A stretch of 64,000 bases of DNA from Sipunculus nudus (GCA_026874595.1 CM049308.1:16304001-16368000); one strand, 5' to 3'; shown: positions 23,530 to 37,475, numbered from the stretch's first letter. The notes: a model not told the origin generated them from the sequence alone. Translations and numbers: made by a program.

Positions 23530-24430
23530 TTTTTTAGCTCAGCTGACTATAAGTCATCTGAGCTATAGTCGTGGTCCATTGTCCGATGTCTGTCTGTCTG
23601 TCTGTCCGTCCGTCCGTAAGACTGGCACGTTTCGACACCATTGGACCTACGAATCTGAAATTCGCCATGCAGTTAGATGTCCCCAAAATCTCCTACCATG
23701 CCGAAAATTTGGGTCAATAGGACTTCGTTCCTTTGAGATATTAAGGAAAAACCTTAATTTTTAGCTCAGCTGACTATAAGTCATCTGAGCTATAGTTGTG
23801 GTCCATTGTCCGTCGTCCGTCTGTCCATCCGTCCGTCCGTAGATGTGGCACGTTTTGAAACTGTAAGACCTAGGAATCCAAAATTCAGCATAATGTTAGA
23901 TGTCCCCAAGATCTCCTACCAAGCCGAAAACTGGGTCTTTGCGACTTCGTTCCTTTGAGAAATTAAGGAAAAACCTCAATTTTTTATTAAAATCCTATTT
24001 TCACACTTCAGAACTGCCTAATATCATAACCACTCATCTGTTTTTCCTCATATTAACCATAAATATTCCTCAATATAGTTCCTATGTACATGCCAGAAAT
24101 TAAGTCTGTAAAGTATAAATCCTTTAAGTTATGGGCCCAAACATAATGGACTTTGTAAAAAATCAGGAAAAATAATAACTCATTTAACATGAAAAATTTT
24201 GAAACTAGAGTCTATATTCTCAAGTATATAACTATGTTTAATTAAGATTCAATTGTTTACCCAAAATTAGATCTGAATTTTGTAAATTTTGTAAGTTATT
24301 AGCATAAAATAATAATCAGTACCTTAAATTTTGCCCAACTTTGAACATGGCACGTTTTTTTTCCTGTAAGCACCATTGGTTTAATTTTCACAGCATGTAA
24401 ACATAAATATTTAGTTTGTCTAAATCTGAA
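23530..24430 (+). repeat. Two tandem heads of a CCGTCCG-type dispersed repeat
   Basis: Two diverged copies begin TTTAGCTCAGCTGACTATAA at about 23534 and 23759. Each is followed by the stem-like AGTCATCTGAGCTATAG, a TCTG/TCCG microsatellite, and TTAGATGTCCCCAA...ATCTCCTACCA. The second continues to about 24430 with the sequence that recurs inside the 2.41-kb units (TATTTTCACACTTCAG..., TTTAATTTTCACAGCATGT). This repeat type is common in mollusc genomes as I recall; no coding potential is evident. Confidence 0.7.
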
Positions 24431-25499
24431 ATTTGAAAATAAAAGCTTGAAAATTAAGCTAGTTATTGATTTTTTTTTTCTGTAGTCACTTGCTTTGATT
24501 ACAGATGCAGGGTCCCACTCCAGGTCACTGGAAGTCAGCTATGCCAGGGTTTCTGATTTGTTACAGTCACTGGGGGAGATCCCCTGCTGTGACAGGTGTA
24601 CAGTTATTCTCATATCACCACCCCAATCACCCCCCCCCCCCCCCCCCCCCCGCAAACCCAACCCACCAAGTGTAATGCAGTAATTGTTATTGTTTTCACT
24701 GTATCTCCTTAATTGTAATGCTGTTTCCACTCCGATATGCTAAAACTTTCCTTGAAAAAAATAATTCAAGGTGTAATCCAGAAGATGCAATGTTGTGTAA
24801 TGTAGCATTTTTAAAGAAATCAATTTTCTTTTAAATGATTTTAACAAATATAAATGAACCCATCAGTATGCTTAAATTATTATAAAATATGAAGCACATT
24901 ATAGCTAAATAAAGACACAATTAAAAATTGTGAAATCTAAATCAAGTATTATTTTTAGATATTTATTGTTTTGCAGATTTAAAAGATATATTTTTGTGGT
25001 AAAAAATAAATAAACATTTGTATGCATGATGTGGTGTTATCTGACAAGATTGAGATTTATGATGATGCAATTGAGAATTATGAATCAACTTTTATATTCA
25101 GATATATATGTTAAATTGGAAATGTATAGAAATATAAACTTAAATTAGAAAATAATTGATGTGATAAAAAAATCAGGATTTAATACAAACATTTGTTCAT
25201 TATTTTCATGCCTCAGCAGAATTTGAGATCAGGCTTTGTTTGCCCTGTTTTATGTTGTTAATTAGCTATATTTCAACTGTATACATTTCATAAAAAAAAT
25301 ACATATATATTTAATAATATATATTATACAAAAAAATAGATTAAATTGAACAAATGTGTAAACTACTGAAATGTCAACAGTTAATCGAAAAACCAACTAA
25401 TGATCATGGTAATAGTACAGATCATTTGTTCACAAACTGCTCACATGCTTTAGTTTCAACATTAGGAAACACATGGTCAGGTCACAAAATATTTTTTTT

Positions 25500-27906
25500 T
25501 GTTTTAAATAACAAATTAAAGAAAAATAGAAAAGGAATTTGTTAGTTTATAATAACAGGAAATTAACTTGCAGTTACTATTGATATAAGAATCTTGTATC
25601 GATGGATAGAATGTCACTTATTCCAAATAACACCATGCAGTCACCTATGGTATTTTTCAGTTAAATTTTAATGATAAAAAAGTAAATCATATTATTCATT
25701 ACTAATCATTAGGGATCATATGAAGGAAATTATGACAGACAAAGATGCAGTTGATAATATTAATCTAGATTCCTACTGTGTCTATAGTTAGTACATTGAT
25801 GTGAAATTAGTCCAAAATGAATATATTACATTTTTTTAAATATAAATAAAAGCCATAAAACCAGGTACTTATGATCATTATTTAAATGTGTGAATTTTGT
25901 ATATTCTGGATTCACAACATCATTGTTTGGTGAAAACTGAATAAATACCAGACATGGTGCGAATACTTTGCAATTGTATTTAAACACAAATATGAATATG
26001 TACTCCATTATAAAATTTCTTTCATAAGAATGGGAATTCAGGTAAAAATGAAAGCATATGAATACCAGTGCAAATACATTCAAAATGTATTAATGAATGC
26101 ATTCATGAATATATTCTTTAATATTATTTTAATAATCATTTCAGTTATATTTTATTTGAAAAAATCATACTATTCTCTCATTATTTTTAATAAAAATTAT
26201 ATTTGGGACAATATTTGTAATTTTTTTAAATAAATAGTTAAACTCTTATATTATATGTTCTGCTTATAAGTTATATGGCCAAGTCAAAATCTGTGTGACA
26301 ATCACACTCCATTTGTTAATAAAATAAATGAAATTAATCCTCTTTCCTGTCTCCAAAGGTACTATCAAAATCATACATAAGCTAAACAACAGCAACTCAT
26401 AATACAGCTCATTTTTATTACCACATAAAACCAGCATGTGCCTCATTTCTAAATCATATTTTTTTATCATATATAACAGCTGAGCACCATGACCCATAGG
26501 TCCCTTGTTTTATTAGAAATCTATTTTCACACTTCAGGACTACCTAAAATCAAAACCACTCATCTGGTTTTCTTCATATTTACCATAAATATTCCTCTGT
26601 ATAGTTCCTATGTACATGCCAGAAATTAAGTCAGTATTATTTAATTTTAAAAAGTAATGGGCCCAAACATAATGGACTTTGTAAAAAAAATCAGGAAAGA
26701 TATTTGGTCACTTAAGACCAAAAGTGTTAAAGGTAGGGACTTTTTTTCAGTAATACAACTTTAATTGATCAAAATTTAATTGTATACAAAAAATTAGATC
26801 AAAATCTGTTAAATTTGTTTCAATATTGGCAAAAATATAAAATTGGTACCTTAAATTTTGCCCAAGTTTGACCATTGCACGTTTTTTTCCTGTAAGTACT
26901 GTGGATTTAATTTTCACAGCATGTTTTTGTTAGCATTTCGTCTGTAAACACCAAAAATTTGAAACCAGTTGATCTAAAACTGTAGATTTTATTCAAGTTT
27001 TCAAGCACCATGTCACATCAAGTTTACATCAACATGCACTTTGCTAGAGCTCAGCTCCCCAGCTTCAGCTCTAAGTTCCTTAAATTTATCATACAGTTAG
27101 ATGTCTCCAAAATCCCCTACCATGCCAAGAATTTGATCACTAGGACTTAATTCCATCGAAATATTGATGAAAAACTTCATTTTTCCATTAAAAACCCATT
27201 GTTCCACTGTAAGACTGCCTAAAACAAAACCACTGATCTGACTTTGATCATATATAATATACATATTTTTCTATACATTCGCTATGCACATGCCAGAAAT
27301 GATGTCAGTATTGCGTGATTGTTTTAAGTTATGGGCCCAAACATAATGCACTTTTTAAAAAATCAAGAAATATATTTACTCCCTTAACAAGAGGATTGCT
27401 GAAGCTAGAGATTTTTTGTCAGGGATGTAACATTATTTAATCAAGATTCAATTGAACACCAAAAATTAGTTCTGAATTTTTCAAATTATATAAGTTATTA
27501 GTATAAATATAAAATTAGTACCTTAAATTTTGCTCAACTTTGACCATGGCACATTTGTTTCCTGAGAGCACTGTTGATATAATTTTCATATTATGCACAC
27601 ATAAGGATTTCATCTTTGTAGTTTAGAAGGCTGAAAGAAATTGGCCAAATATTGTAGCGTTTATTAATGTTTTTATGAGACCATGTCAGACCCAGGCTTA
27701 ATCCAGCCCCTCTTCAGTCACATGTATGTTGACCTTGTTGACCTTTCATCAGATTATGCATGCTTGAGCGAAGCATACACTGGGGCAGCCAGGCAGCTAA
27801 TGCCCAGCCACAGTTGATCCAGGTGTCCAACCCAACTCATCTAGTAGTTGTTTAGAAAAACAACATAACAATAAACAATAAATTAATAATTTTGTATTTT
27901 TTTTAT
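25500..27906. repeat. Tandem array, copy 1 of a 2.41-kb unit
   Basis: From 25773 to 27906 this copy is nearly identical to copy 2 at an offset of 2411 bp; only a handful of substitutions are visible (for example near 26379, 26488, 26955 and 27146). Its first 270 bp differ clearly from copies 2 and 3. The unit is itself composite: a block ending in GTGACCCATAGGTCCCTTGT-like sequence (about 26510; here GACCATG variant), then two diverged subunits (from about 26510 and 27060) related to the CCGTCCG-headed repeat at 23.5 kb. Short open stretches are repeated in register and carry no known protein. Confidence 0.85.
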
Positions 27907-30317
27907 AACAAATTAAAGAAAAATTTTTAGAAAAGGAATTTGTTAGTTGATGAGTAACAGAAAATTAACTTGCAGTTACTGATGATGTAAGAATCTTGTA
28001 TGGATGGATAGATTGTCAATGTCAATGTTATTCCAAATAACACCTTGCAGTCACCTATGATATTTTTCAGTGAAATTTTAATGATAAAAAAATAAATCAT
28101 ATTATTCATTACTAATCATTAGGGATCATATGAAGGAAATTAATGATAGACAAAGATGCAGTTGATAATATTAATCTAGATTCCTACTGTGTCTATAGTT
28201 AGTACATTGATGTGAAATTAGTCCAAAATGAATATATTACATTTTTTAAAATATAAATAAAAGCCATAAAACCAGGTACTTATGATCATTATTTAAATGT
28301 GTGAATTTTGTATATTCTGGATTCACAACATCATTGTTTGGTGAAAACTGAATAAATACCAGACATGGTGCGAATACTTTGCAATTGTATTTAAACACAA
28401 ATATGAATATGTACTCCATTATAAAATTTCTTTCATAAGAATGGGAATTCAGGTAAAAATGAAAGCATATGAATACCAGTGCAAATACATTCAAAATGTA
28501 TTAATGAATGCATTCATGAATATATTCTTTAATATTATTTTAATAATCATTTCAGTTATATTTTATTTGAAAAAATCATACTATTCTCTCATTATTTTTA
28601 ATAAAAATTATATTTGGGACAATATTTGTAATTTTTTTAAATAAATAGTTAAACTCTTATATTATATGTTCTGCTTATAAGTTATATGGCCAAGTCAAAA
28701 TCTGTGTGACAATCACACTCCATTTGTTAATAAAATAAATGAAATTAATCCTCTTTCCTGTCTCCAAAGGTACTATCAAAATCATACATTAGCTAAACAA
28801 CAGCAACTCATAATACAGCTCATTTTTATTACCACATAAAACCAGCATGTGCCTCATTTCTAAATCATATTTTTTTATCATATATAACAGCTGAGCACCG
28901 TGACCCATAGGTCCCTTGTTTTATTAGAAATCTATTTTCACACTTCAGGACTACCTAAAATCAAAACCACTCATCTGGTTTTCTTCATATTTACCATAAA
29001 TATTCCTCTGTATAGTTCCTATGTACATGCCAGAAATTAAGTCAGTATTATTTAATTTTAAAAAGTAATGGGCCCAAACATAATGGACTTTGTAAAAAAA
29101 ATCAGGAAAGATATTTGGTCACTTAAGACCAAAAGTGTTAAAGGTAGGGACTTTTTTTCAGTAATACAACTTTAATTGATCAAAATTTAATTGTATACAA
29201 AAAATTAGATCAAAATCTGTTAAATTTGTTTCAATATTGGCAAAAATATAAAATTGGTACCTTAAATTTTGCCCAAGTTTGACCATTGCACGTTTTTTTC
29301 CTGTAAGTACTGTGGATTTAATTTTCACAGCATGTTTTTGTTAGCATTTCGTCTGGAAACACCAAAAATTTGAAACCAGTTGATCTAAAACTGTAGATTT
29401 TATTCAAGTTTTCAAGCACCATGTCACATCAAGTTTACATCAACATGCACTTTGCTAGAGCTCAGCTCCCCAGCTTCAGCTCTAAGTTCCTTAAATTTAT
29501 CATACAGTTAGATGTCTCCAAAATCCCCTACCATGCCAAGAATTTGATCACTAGGACTTAATTCCTTCGAAATATTGATGAAAAACTTCATTTTTCCATT
29601 AAAAACCCATTGTTCCACTGTAAGACTGCCTAAAACAAAACCACTGATCTGACTTTGATCATATATAATATACATATTTTTCTATACATTCGCTATGCAC
29701 ATGCCAGAAATGATGTCAGTATTGCGTGATTGTTTTAAGTTATGGGCCCAAACATAATGCACTTTTTAAAAAATCAAGAAATATATTTACTCCCTTAACA
29801 AGAGGATTGCTGAAGCTAGAGATTTTTTGTCAGGGATGTAACATTATTTAATCAAGATTCAATTGAACACCAAAAATTAGTTCTGAATTTTTCAAATTAT
29901 ATAAGTTATTAGTATAAATATAAAATTAGTACCTTAAATTTTGCTCAACTTTGACCATGGCACATTTGTTTCCTGAGAGCACTGTTGATATAATTTTCAT
30001 ATTATGCACACATAAGGATTTCATCTTTGTAGTTTAGAAGGCTGAAAGAAATTGGCCAAATATTGTAGCGTTTATTAATGTTTTTATGAGACCATGTCAG
30101 ACCCAGGCTTAATCCAGCCCCTCTTCAGTCACATGTATGTTGACCTTGTTGACCTTTCATCAGATTATGCATGCTTGAGCGAAGCATACACTGGGGCAGC
30201 CAGGCAGCTAATGCCCAGCCACAGTTGATCCAGGTGTCCAACCCAACTCATCTAGTAGTTGTTTAGAAAAACAACATAACAATAAACAATAAATTAATAA
30301 TTTTGTATTTTTTTTAT
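27907..30317. repeat. Tandem array, copy 2 (chimeric middle unit)
   Basis: Its 5' part (27907 to about 28160) matches copy 3 and not copy 1. From about 28184 to its end it matches copy 1 and not copy 3. The switch falls within the shared tract CAAAGATGCAGTTGATAATA and the next 14 bases (28151-28184). This is what one unequal crossover between two diverged copies would give. Confidence 0.85.
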
Positions 30318-31325
30318 AACAAATTAAAGAAAAATTTTTAGAAAAGGAATTTGTTAGTTGATGAGTAACAGAAAATTAACTTGCAGTTACTGATGATGTA
30401 AGAATCTTGTATGGATGGATAGAATGTCAATGTCAATGTTATTCCAAATAACACCATGCAGTCACCTATGATATTTTTCAGTGAAATTTTAATGATAAAA
30501 AAATAAATCATATTATTCATTACTAATCATTAGGGATCATATGAAGGAAATTAATGATAGACAAAGATGCAGTTGATAATATTAATCTAGATTCCCACTG
30601 TGTCTAGTGTGTAGATTGATGTGAAAGTAGTCCAAAGTGAATATATTACATTTATTTTTTTTTAACATAAATAAAAGCCATAAAACCAGGTACTTATGAT
30701 CATTATTTAAATTTGTGAATTTTGTATATTCTGGATTCTCAACATCATTGTTTGGCTAAAACTGAATAAATACTAGACATGGTGCGAATGCTTTGCAAAT
30801 GTATTTGAATACGAATATGAATATGTACTGCATTAAAAAATTTCTTTCATAAGAATGGGAATTCAAGTAAAAGTGAAAGTATTTGAATACCAGTGCAGAT
30901 ACTTTCAAAATGTTTTCATGAATGCATTCATGAATATATTCTATAATATTATTTCAACAATCATTTCAGTTATATTTTATTTAAAAAAATCATGATTTTC
31001 TTATTATTTTTCTTTAATAAAAATTATATTGGCACAATATTTGTTATTTAATTTTAATTAATAGTTAAACTCTTTAATTATATGTGCTGCTTATAAGTTA
31101 TATGACCAAGTCAAAATCTGTGTGACAATAGCACTCCATTTGTTAATAAAATAAATGAAATCAATCCTCTTCCCTGTCTCCAAAGATATTATCAAAATCA
31201 TACATAAGCTAAACACCAACAACTCATAATAAAGCTTATATTTATTACCACACAAAACAAGCATGTGCCTCTTTTTATCATATATAACAGCAGAGCACCG
31301 TGACCCATGGGTCCCTTGTTTATAA
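30318..31325. repeat. Tandem array, copy 3 (partial, diverged 3' part)
   Basis: The first 270 bp are nearly identical to copy 2. From about 30595 it diverges by substitutions and small indels from copies 1 and 2. It stops at GACCCATGGGTCCCTTGTTT (31301-31320), which is the end of the first block of the unit; the two internal subunits are missing. Confidence 0.8.
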
Positions 31326-31626
31326 AATATAATATTTATGAATATTTCATTTAAAATGTTTTTAATAAATAAATAAATAAATATGAATAAGTCATCCCCA
31401 ATTATCTCCAATTTAGCCAAACTTGCATGCTAGGAGTGTTTTTGGTATTAAGAATTGGGTATCATATTAAAATCTGGCATTAATTTCTTGATTAACAATT
31501 TTATTAATTTAGTCGACAAAAGCGGTCTCTAAAATGTCTGTCATGTACAATAAGTTTTCCTGCTAAATTCGATTTAAATCCATAGACTTCAAACTGAGTA
31601 TTCAAACAAACACAACTTTTAACATG

Positions 31627-32031
31627 ACTGGCTGCCGTCTCTCAGGGGTAGAGCACAGGACTTAAAGCCAGGAGATTTGAATCTCAGCTGGGGCGGTGGG
31701 ATTTTCATAGCCTCCATCCAGGGTGAGTGCTCTGCGGGCTTAATGAGAAGGCCATGCCCAACGGCCATGTTTCACCAACAAACAAGTGTGTCTTTCAGGG
31801 GTTTCTCTGTGGTATGACCCAGCAATGGGAATGATTATGTACCTGTGGCCTGCAGGTGCAGTAGTCACTGGGCCTGGTTGAAGCCAAGATATAAAATGAG
31901 AGGAAGCGCGTGATACTGCCCTGCCACGTAGTCGGAAGCTAGAATGGAAATCTGCAGATATACATATACGTAATTAAGTTAGCATTAAAAAAAATGGAGG
32001 AGGTTACCTCCAACAAATAATATTAAAAAAT
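31627..32031 (+). mobile_element. tRNA-derived SINE, copy B, with 13-bp target duplication
   Basis: The tRNA-like head shows CTCAGGGGTAGAGCACAGGA (A box) and GATTTGAATCTC (B box) with spacing close to a tRNA but no usable acceptor stem. The conserved body (ATGACCCAGCAATGGGAATG; CCACGTAGTC) and the GTTACCTCCAACAAATAA end match the copy at 7.0 kb. Flanks AACTTTTAACATG (31614-31626) and AACTTCCAACATG (32032-32044) agree at 11 of 13 positions and are read as an aged target-site duplication, as left by LINE-driven retroposition. Confidence 0.8.
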
Positions 32032-32625
32032 AACTTCCAACATGGGAATTTGATCTTGACATTTAGTCATGACCGGATGCTTCAAATTTAACAATGATTT
32101 TGTAAGATTTACTTTGCCCTTACTGGGCTTCTCGTCAGGTGGGCACTCTATCAGGCTGAGGTATACAAACACATTCAGGGATGTATGGCAGCTGTTGCAA
32201 GCTGGTGCTGCTCTCAGTCAACTTTAAAACATTTGTAAACAGGGTAAATCTTATTTGCTAAATCAGAATTTTAACATGCAGCCTTTTGCAACAGCAAGAG
32301 ATATAGAATATCATTATGTGCAAATTAGTATAAGAGTGCAACTTTATAATTATTGTAGCTACTTATGCGTTAAATTTTTACAGTTACAACCTGATTTGAT
32401 GATAATTTATGATAGAAAATACATGATTATTATCAGTCATGGTCCATTATCTGGGAAGCAGAGCTGAACGTTCCTTCATGAAAACAAACATGATTAATGT
32501 GCTTCCATTATACCTTAATTAGTGTATATAATGCCACTGCTTGCTAAACATCCTCAAATGTAGTCTTGTAATCTAGTAAGAGAAATACTGTGCAGATATG
32601 TTTAAACACTCCCACACAGTGGTTA

Positions 32626-33197
32626 TACACTGCAGTCATTCTAGATCTCCTTTGTTTTAACTGCTGCTTTGTATAGCAAGATTCTCAGGGTTACAACTTG
32701 CACCAACAGGGCTTGCACAGAGTGGACAATTGTAAACAGACCAATGAGAGGGTGGCATCAAACTTTAAAAACTCAGAGTTAAATCAGCAACGCCAGCTCC
32801 TGTTGGTCTGATTCTTGGCCCTGGTGTTGAGACTCTGAAAACATTGCTAGGCCAAAAAAATTTAAAACCCCTGCATCAGAATTTTTTATTTTGATTTTCA
32901 ATAAAAACTTACCAATTTTGAGCTCCAGCCATTCGGATATTTCTTTCAAGAAGATAAAATCACACAAATTTCCTTTGTTTTGTAATGCTTTTACTTGTAT
33001 TAGCAACATAAATCTGTTATTATCATGCTTTTTCCTTATCATTTGACATTTTTATCGAAACATACAAAAAAAAATAAAAATAAAAAGAACGCCTGTCCAT
33101 ATTGATTTTTGAAAAAAAGTGCCTGAGAACCTTATGTTTTTTTTGCCTTAACAAAACAGTGGTTAAAATGACAGAGGTCTGAAATGACTGCAGTGTA
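32626..33197. mobile_element. MITE with about 50-bp inverted ends, TA target
   Basis: The left end TACACTGCAGTCATT (32626-32640) is matched as reverse complement at 33183-33197. The similarity continues inward with mismatches for about 30 bp more (GATCTCCTTTGTTTTAAC against GACCTCTGTCATTTTAACC). TA dinucleotides sit at both outer edges (32624-32625, 33198-33199), consistent with Tc1/mariner-type insertion, though AT-rich flanks make a 2-bp duplication weak evidence. No transposase is present. Superfamily unresolved. Confidence 0.65.
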
Positions 33198-33199
33198 TA

Positions 33200-36100
33200 A
33201 CTGTAGCATGAGGAGTGTAGTATATAATCATATATGGAGAGATTTATAGACGAATGTCACAGGATTGACAAAATAGTCACAGGATATACATTTGCACATG
33301 ATTTATCAGGTAGGAAAAATGTAGAGAAAATATTGCTCTCACAAGTTTGTGTCAGCATGATTTAATGCAAGATTCTTATTCTTAAAGTATAGATATTTTA
33401 AGTTATTTTAGTAGCTGCATGTCAGTGTTTGTCTGTTTGAGTGATTAAACATGAATTTGTACCAGGTTTTGTTTAGGTAATGACTTTCTGTACTCCACAA
33501 AAGTAAACCTATCTAAGACACTTTAAATTCTGATTAATCATTAAATTTATTAAATAAAATTTTCATTTTATTCTTAGAAAAGCATAAAAAACAAAGTTTT
33601 GCTTTCTCAGGCATGCATGTAAAAAGCATGAATTATTACAGGCCAAGTGTCAGGGTTGGGCCATTTGAGAAGGGAAAAATGCTTCAAAAAGTTGAAGCCT
33701 TTGTGTGTACACTTTGTACATCAAGTTAATCTTTTCTGAACAACTTGGAATTTACCTGAAATATGTTCTCTCTGCTTGAGTGCACAATTAAAAAAAAACA
33801 TTGTTTAAATCAGTTTAAAACTAATCATATTTTAAGATGTACCAGATCCTAAGGTTTTCCAGGTGGGCATATACATTATGTACAGTACTTGCTAGCTTGT
33901 TAGAAAATTCCCATTATTTCAGCCTGTGTATTATGCTGTCCTTGGGGAAGAAATGACATTGCAGGATTATAGATTAGTCTTGTCTGATTGTTGTAAAGCT
34001 GTCCCCATTAGACACTTGACCTCGTAGATACATAATCCCAGGGTACAAGTCATCTTAGTGGATGGCCGCTTAATAATGTATCCATCCAGCAGGGTATGAC
34101 ATTAAGGACTGCCTAACTGTCCAGGGCAGGTGACTCAGGCTGCTAGGCAGGTGCAAACAGGGAGCTGCTGTCTCCAGATAGGGCAGTGGCAAGGCCCAAC
34201 TCAGCCATCATCATAAACAGTGATTAATTATGAATTTTAATGGTGTCCTTGACTCTGTCATTTCATTCATGTCTCCAAAAAACTCTTGATGGTTTAAGTT
34301 TTATGGATAGCAAGGATATTTATTGTCTGATATTCTACTGCTTTAACTCCTTGATAAATTTCTTATGCATGTGAAAAATGCCTTTAGGCAAGTTAATTTT
34401 ATCAAGTAGCTGGCCAGCTGAGCAAGTGAGAAGAAAGTTTGTCTAACCCTGTCTAGTGATGATTGGTTAAGCATTAAAGTATGATGATATGTCATAGTGA
34501 TCAGATGACCTTGATGAGCATCTCAAAAGATACAGAGGATAAGGGTAAGATAAGGGTATCCTCTTGGGCAAAAGTAGGGCAAAGATCTGGCCAACTGGGG
34601 TTCATTTATCACCTGTACAATGTGTAATAATCCCTGTCTAGCATATGTTTATTGATAGCTTGTTCATGTAGTGATTAGCCTTAATCCATGTCATATGTTT
34701 CCTTCACTTAGGGAAGCCCTTGGTTCACCTGCCATCCCTGTCATCTGTATGTAATAATCCCTCCCCAGACCATGTTTATTGATTGTTTGTTCCTGTAGGG
34801 AGGCTGCAGAGACACTGGTGCGTGCATTAGGGACATCAGAATTAGATCTAGGTAACCATGCTCAGTTGTATGGTATATATGATTGTATGTGCAGAAGTAA
34901 CAACAAATAAAGCTTAGAGTGGTAGTATTAGTAAAATAGATTAGTATAATCCACTGGCAAGCAGCACTGTATAACCCTTGTTTCACTAGCAGATTCAAAA
35001 AGAGCATCATGTCAAACAAGTATAATGTTAAGATGATATATTACAAGGAACATTAAATGATTTGAAATAGCTTATTCTACCCGTTTCATCCCAAATATAA
35101 CCGATTGCTATTATAAAAAAGAGTACTGGCTAACTTATTTTGATTTTGCCCTGGAATGTTAATTAAACCTGTGTTATTTCTGAGAATGTTTGAATAGAAA
35201 AACACAGCTAAACATCATGGTATTGCTGCCCTTGACTATAAAAACAACAAACAACATCCATGGCTCCAAAGCTGTACGTTGATTTACCTACCCTTTTCAG
35301 GGAAACAGCACTCACACATTGAGTGACATCATTGTCTTCTGTGATGTCATAACTTGCACTCAGAGATGGCCATATCGTCACATGCTACATCCCGCTGTAA
35401 TCAAATGTGCAATAAAAACGCATTAAACACTTATTCTGGGGTTATTAAGGCTTGGATTTTTACCAAAATTTAAATTCTTGGAATTTTTCACAATACTAGA
35501 TTATAATTTAATTTCAATAACATCCGTGATACAGTTCTCCAGGTATCTTACAGATATACACTCACAGAATCCAGTGAAAACAATAGCCCTTGCTTAGCGC
35601 TTGGTTAAAAAATGGCATACATAAAACTGAGTGAGGAAGCAGGCACAGATCCAGAATTTTTTGCAGGGAGGGGTCAAAGAGTGTCATGCATAAAAGTTGT
35701 CTAAAAAAGGTCATTGGATAAGAACAGGGGGGTCTTGACCACCAACCCCCCCCCCCCCCCCCTTCCCAATCCGCACCTGGGAAGTGTTGAGTAAAGTCTT
35801 GAATTGGCATTAGTTGGTAAGACTAAGATCTTCGTTACATAAGTAAGTGATCAGCATTGATTGAGTCCCCAGGGCCATTAGTGCCATTATCTTGGTAAGT
35901 CGCTTCTCTCAGGTGTGATAGACTCTTAATTACGCACGTTGAGACATTCAGGTGCTTTACATTAACAGCTGAGCTTTGAGATGCGTACTTTTTTAGTATG
36001 CAGGATCTGCCATCAACGTATGTATATCTTAAATAAATTGTCATGCAATGAGTCGAGGTACATTAGTTAATTATCTATGCCAGGGCAAGTGAAAGTTGCC

Positions 36101-36575
36101 ATAGACCTGCTTTCAAGACAAGATTTCATGAGTTTGACTTTCCATGACTTTCCATGGGTCTTTCTAAAATAAATTTGGCTTCATGTAAGTATTTTTCCAG
36201 TTTTTGCCACAATTCTATTATTTCTTTGATTAATTTGAAGTGACTCATTTGACTGAACTTGGCTGATGTCCACAATCCTGATCACTAAGTTAAACCAAAA
36301 AAAATTTGATATTGCTCTGCTTAGATTTGCTTTGTTTTTTATTCTGAAGCAGACTTGTATATATTTGAACAAGCCACGTCAGTAAAAACAATGAAAATGC
36401 TCTGACTGCTGTCCCAGGCACTGGCCATTTTGCAAAAAATTTTTGCCATCAGGATATGTTAGATTGGCCTTTATGTTTTGGATTTTATTGGGATCATGTT
36501 GTTTTTAGGCAGACTGACAGAGCAGTGAATTGGCTGTTCACACAAGATTCAGGGCTACTTATTATTGCTAAATTG
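33200..36575. other. Intronic stretch without recognised elements
   Basis: It is less AT-rich in 33900-34800. A weak duplication, GTAATAATCCCT...TGTTTATTGAT, occurs at 34624 and 34750. Otherwise only the GGCGGATCCAG-type repeat at 35.6 kb, listed separately. No exon supported. Confidence 0.45.
35646..35779. repeat. hAT-like GGCGGATCCAG-type short repeat
   Basis: Left CAGGCACAGATCCAGAATTT and right CAATCCGCACCTG resemble degraded inverted ends of the same family as the copy at 19.1 kb, with GGGAGGGGTC near the left end and a 19-base C run before the right end. No clear 8-bp duplication. Confidence 0.5.
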
Positions 36576-36583
36576 ATACATAG

Positions 36584-37475
36584 TAGTGGTGGGAGTCTGT
36601 TCCTTTTTCATAATCGATCATCGGTTTGAGCAAACCGATTGATGATCGATTATTAATCGGTTCAGACAAATACATGCAATTATTAAAGAAATGTGCAATT
36701 ATCTGTGAAACTGTACCTGCGTTTCCCTGGCAGGTATTCTCCTCTCGCGCATGAGTGTAACGATCCTTCAACGTAAACACACAATCAGACTAATTTTAAG
36801 GATCAAATTAAACGATTGGCAATGTCGGGTAATATCTTTCATTATGGTAATTAAGAGCATCTAAGAATGTTAGGCCTATAGAGGGCTGTTTTTCTTGCAC
36901 ATGAAGGCAGATTTTACGGGCCCATGTGCACTTGGGGCAGATCATACCCAAACAAAATTGCAGACTAATCCAAAAAAAAGTCCGAAATTCAAATACTCGA
37001 CCGGCAGTCCCAACAAAGAATATTTTAAGAACGGCCTAAACAGCGGCACCTGGTATCGGTTGAATAGATTATTTATAAGAGAATGTCGCAAATTTGGCAT
37101 AGACCTGGAGAATTCATGGAGTATTTTGACGCCATCCCGCCCATATTTTGCAATGTACTTCTCGTTAGAAAACTCTCCGCTTATTCTGCAGCTCCCTCCG
37201 AGTTAACAGATAATAAGTTTAATAAGTCCTCCGTTCTTGCATCTACCGTGTCATACACAGTTACATACTGAAGTTATTTGGGAACACAGACTCATTATAT
37301 GAAGCACGGAATGTGGTTAAAAAAGAAAGAATAATTTTTGCCTATTATATTAAAGCATTCTGGAAAGAAAATCATTATTATGATGTAATCGATAGTTGCT
37401 TTTGGTAATCGAGCGCTTGAATGTGGCAGCAAACCGACTGACTTTCGATAAAACTCGATGATCGGCCTACCACTA
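36584..37475. mobile_element. Non-autonomous hAT element with perfect 8-bp target duplication
   Basis: Ends are TAGTGGTGGG (36584-36593) and CCTACCACTA (37466-37475), a 10-bp inverted repeat with one mismatch. Identical octamers ATACATAG flank it at 36576-36583 and 37476-37483. Subterminal AATCGAT / AACCGA motifs occur near both ends. It lies inside the PRKD intron. Two open stretches inside (36568-36780 minus, 36895-37206 plus) show no hAT transposase signature, so it is called non-autonomous. The intact duplication suggests a fairly young insertion. Confidence 0.85.

Noticed and set aside
25826-28644. Identical small proteins repeated at 26 and 28 kb as a gene duplication
   Set aside because: They are frame readings through the 2.41-kb non-coding tandem unit, present on both strands and hydrophobic AT-rich.
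31630-31700. Possible tRNA gene
   Set aside because: A/B-box-like sequence is present but the acceptor stem does not pair; the same head recurs with a conserved body, so it is a SINE.
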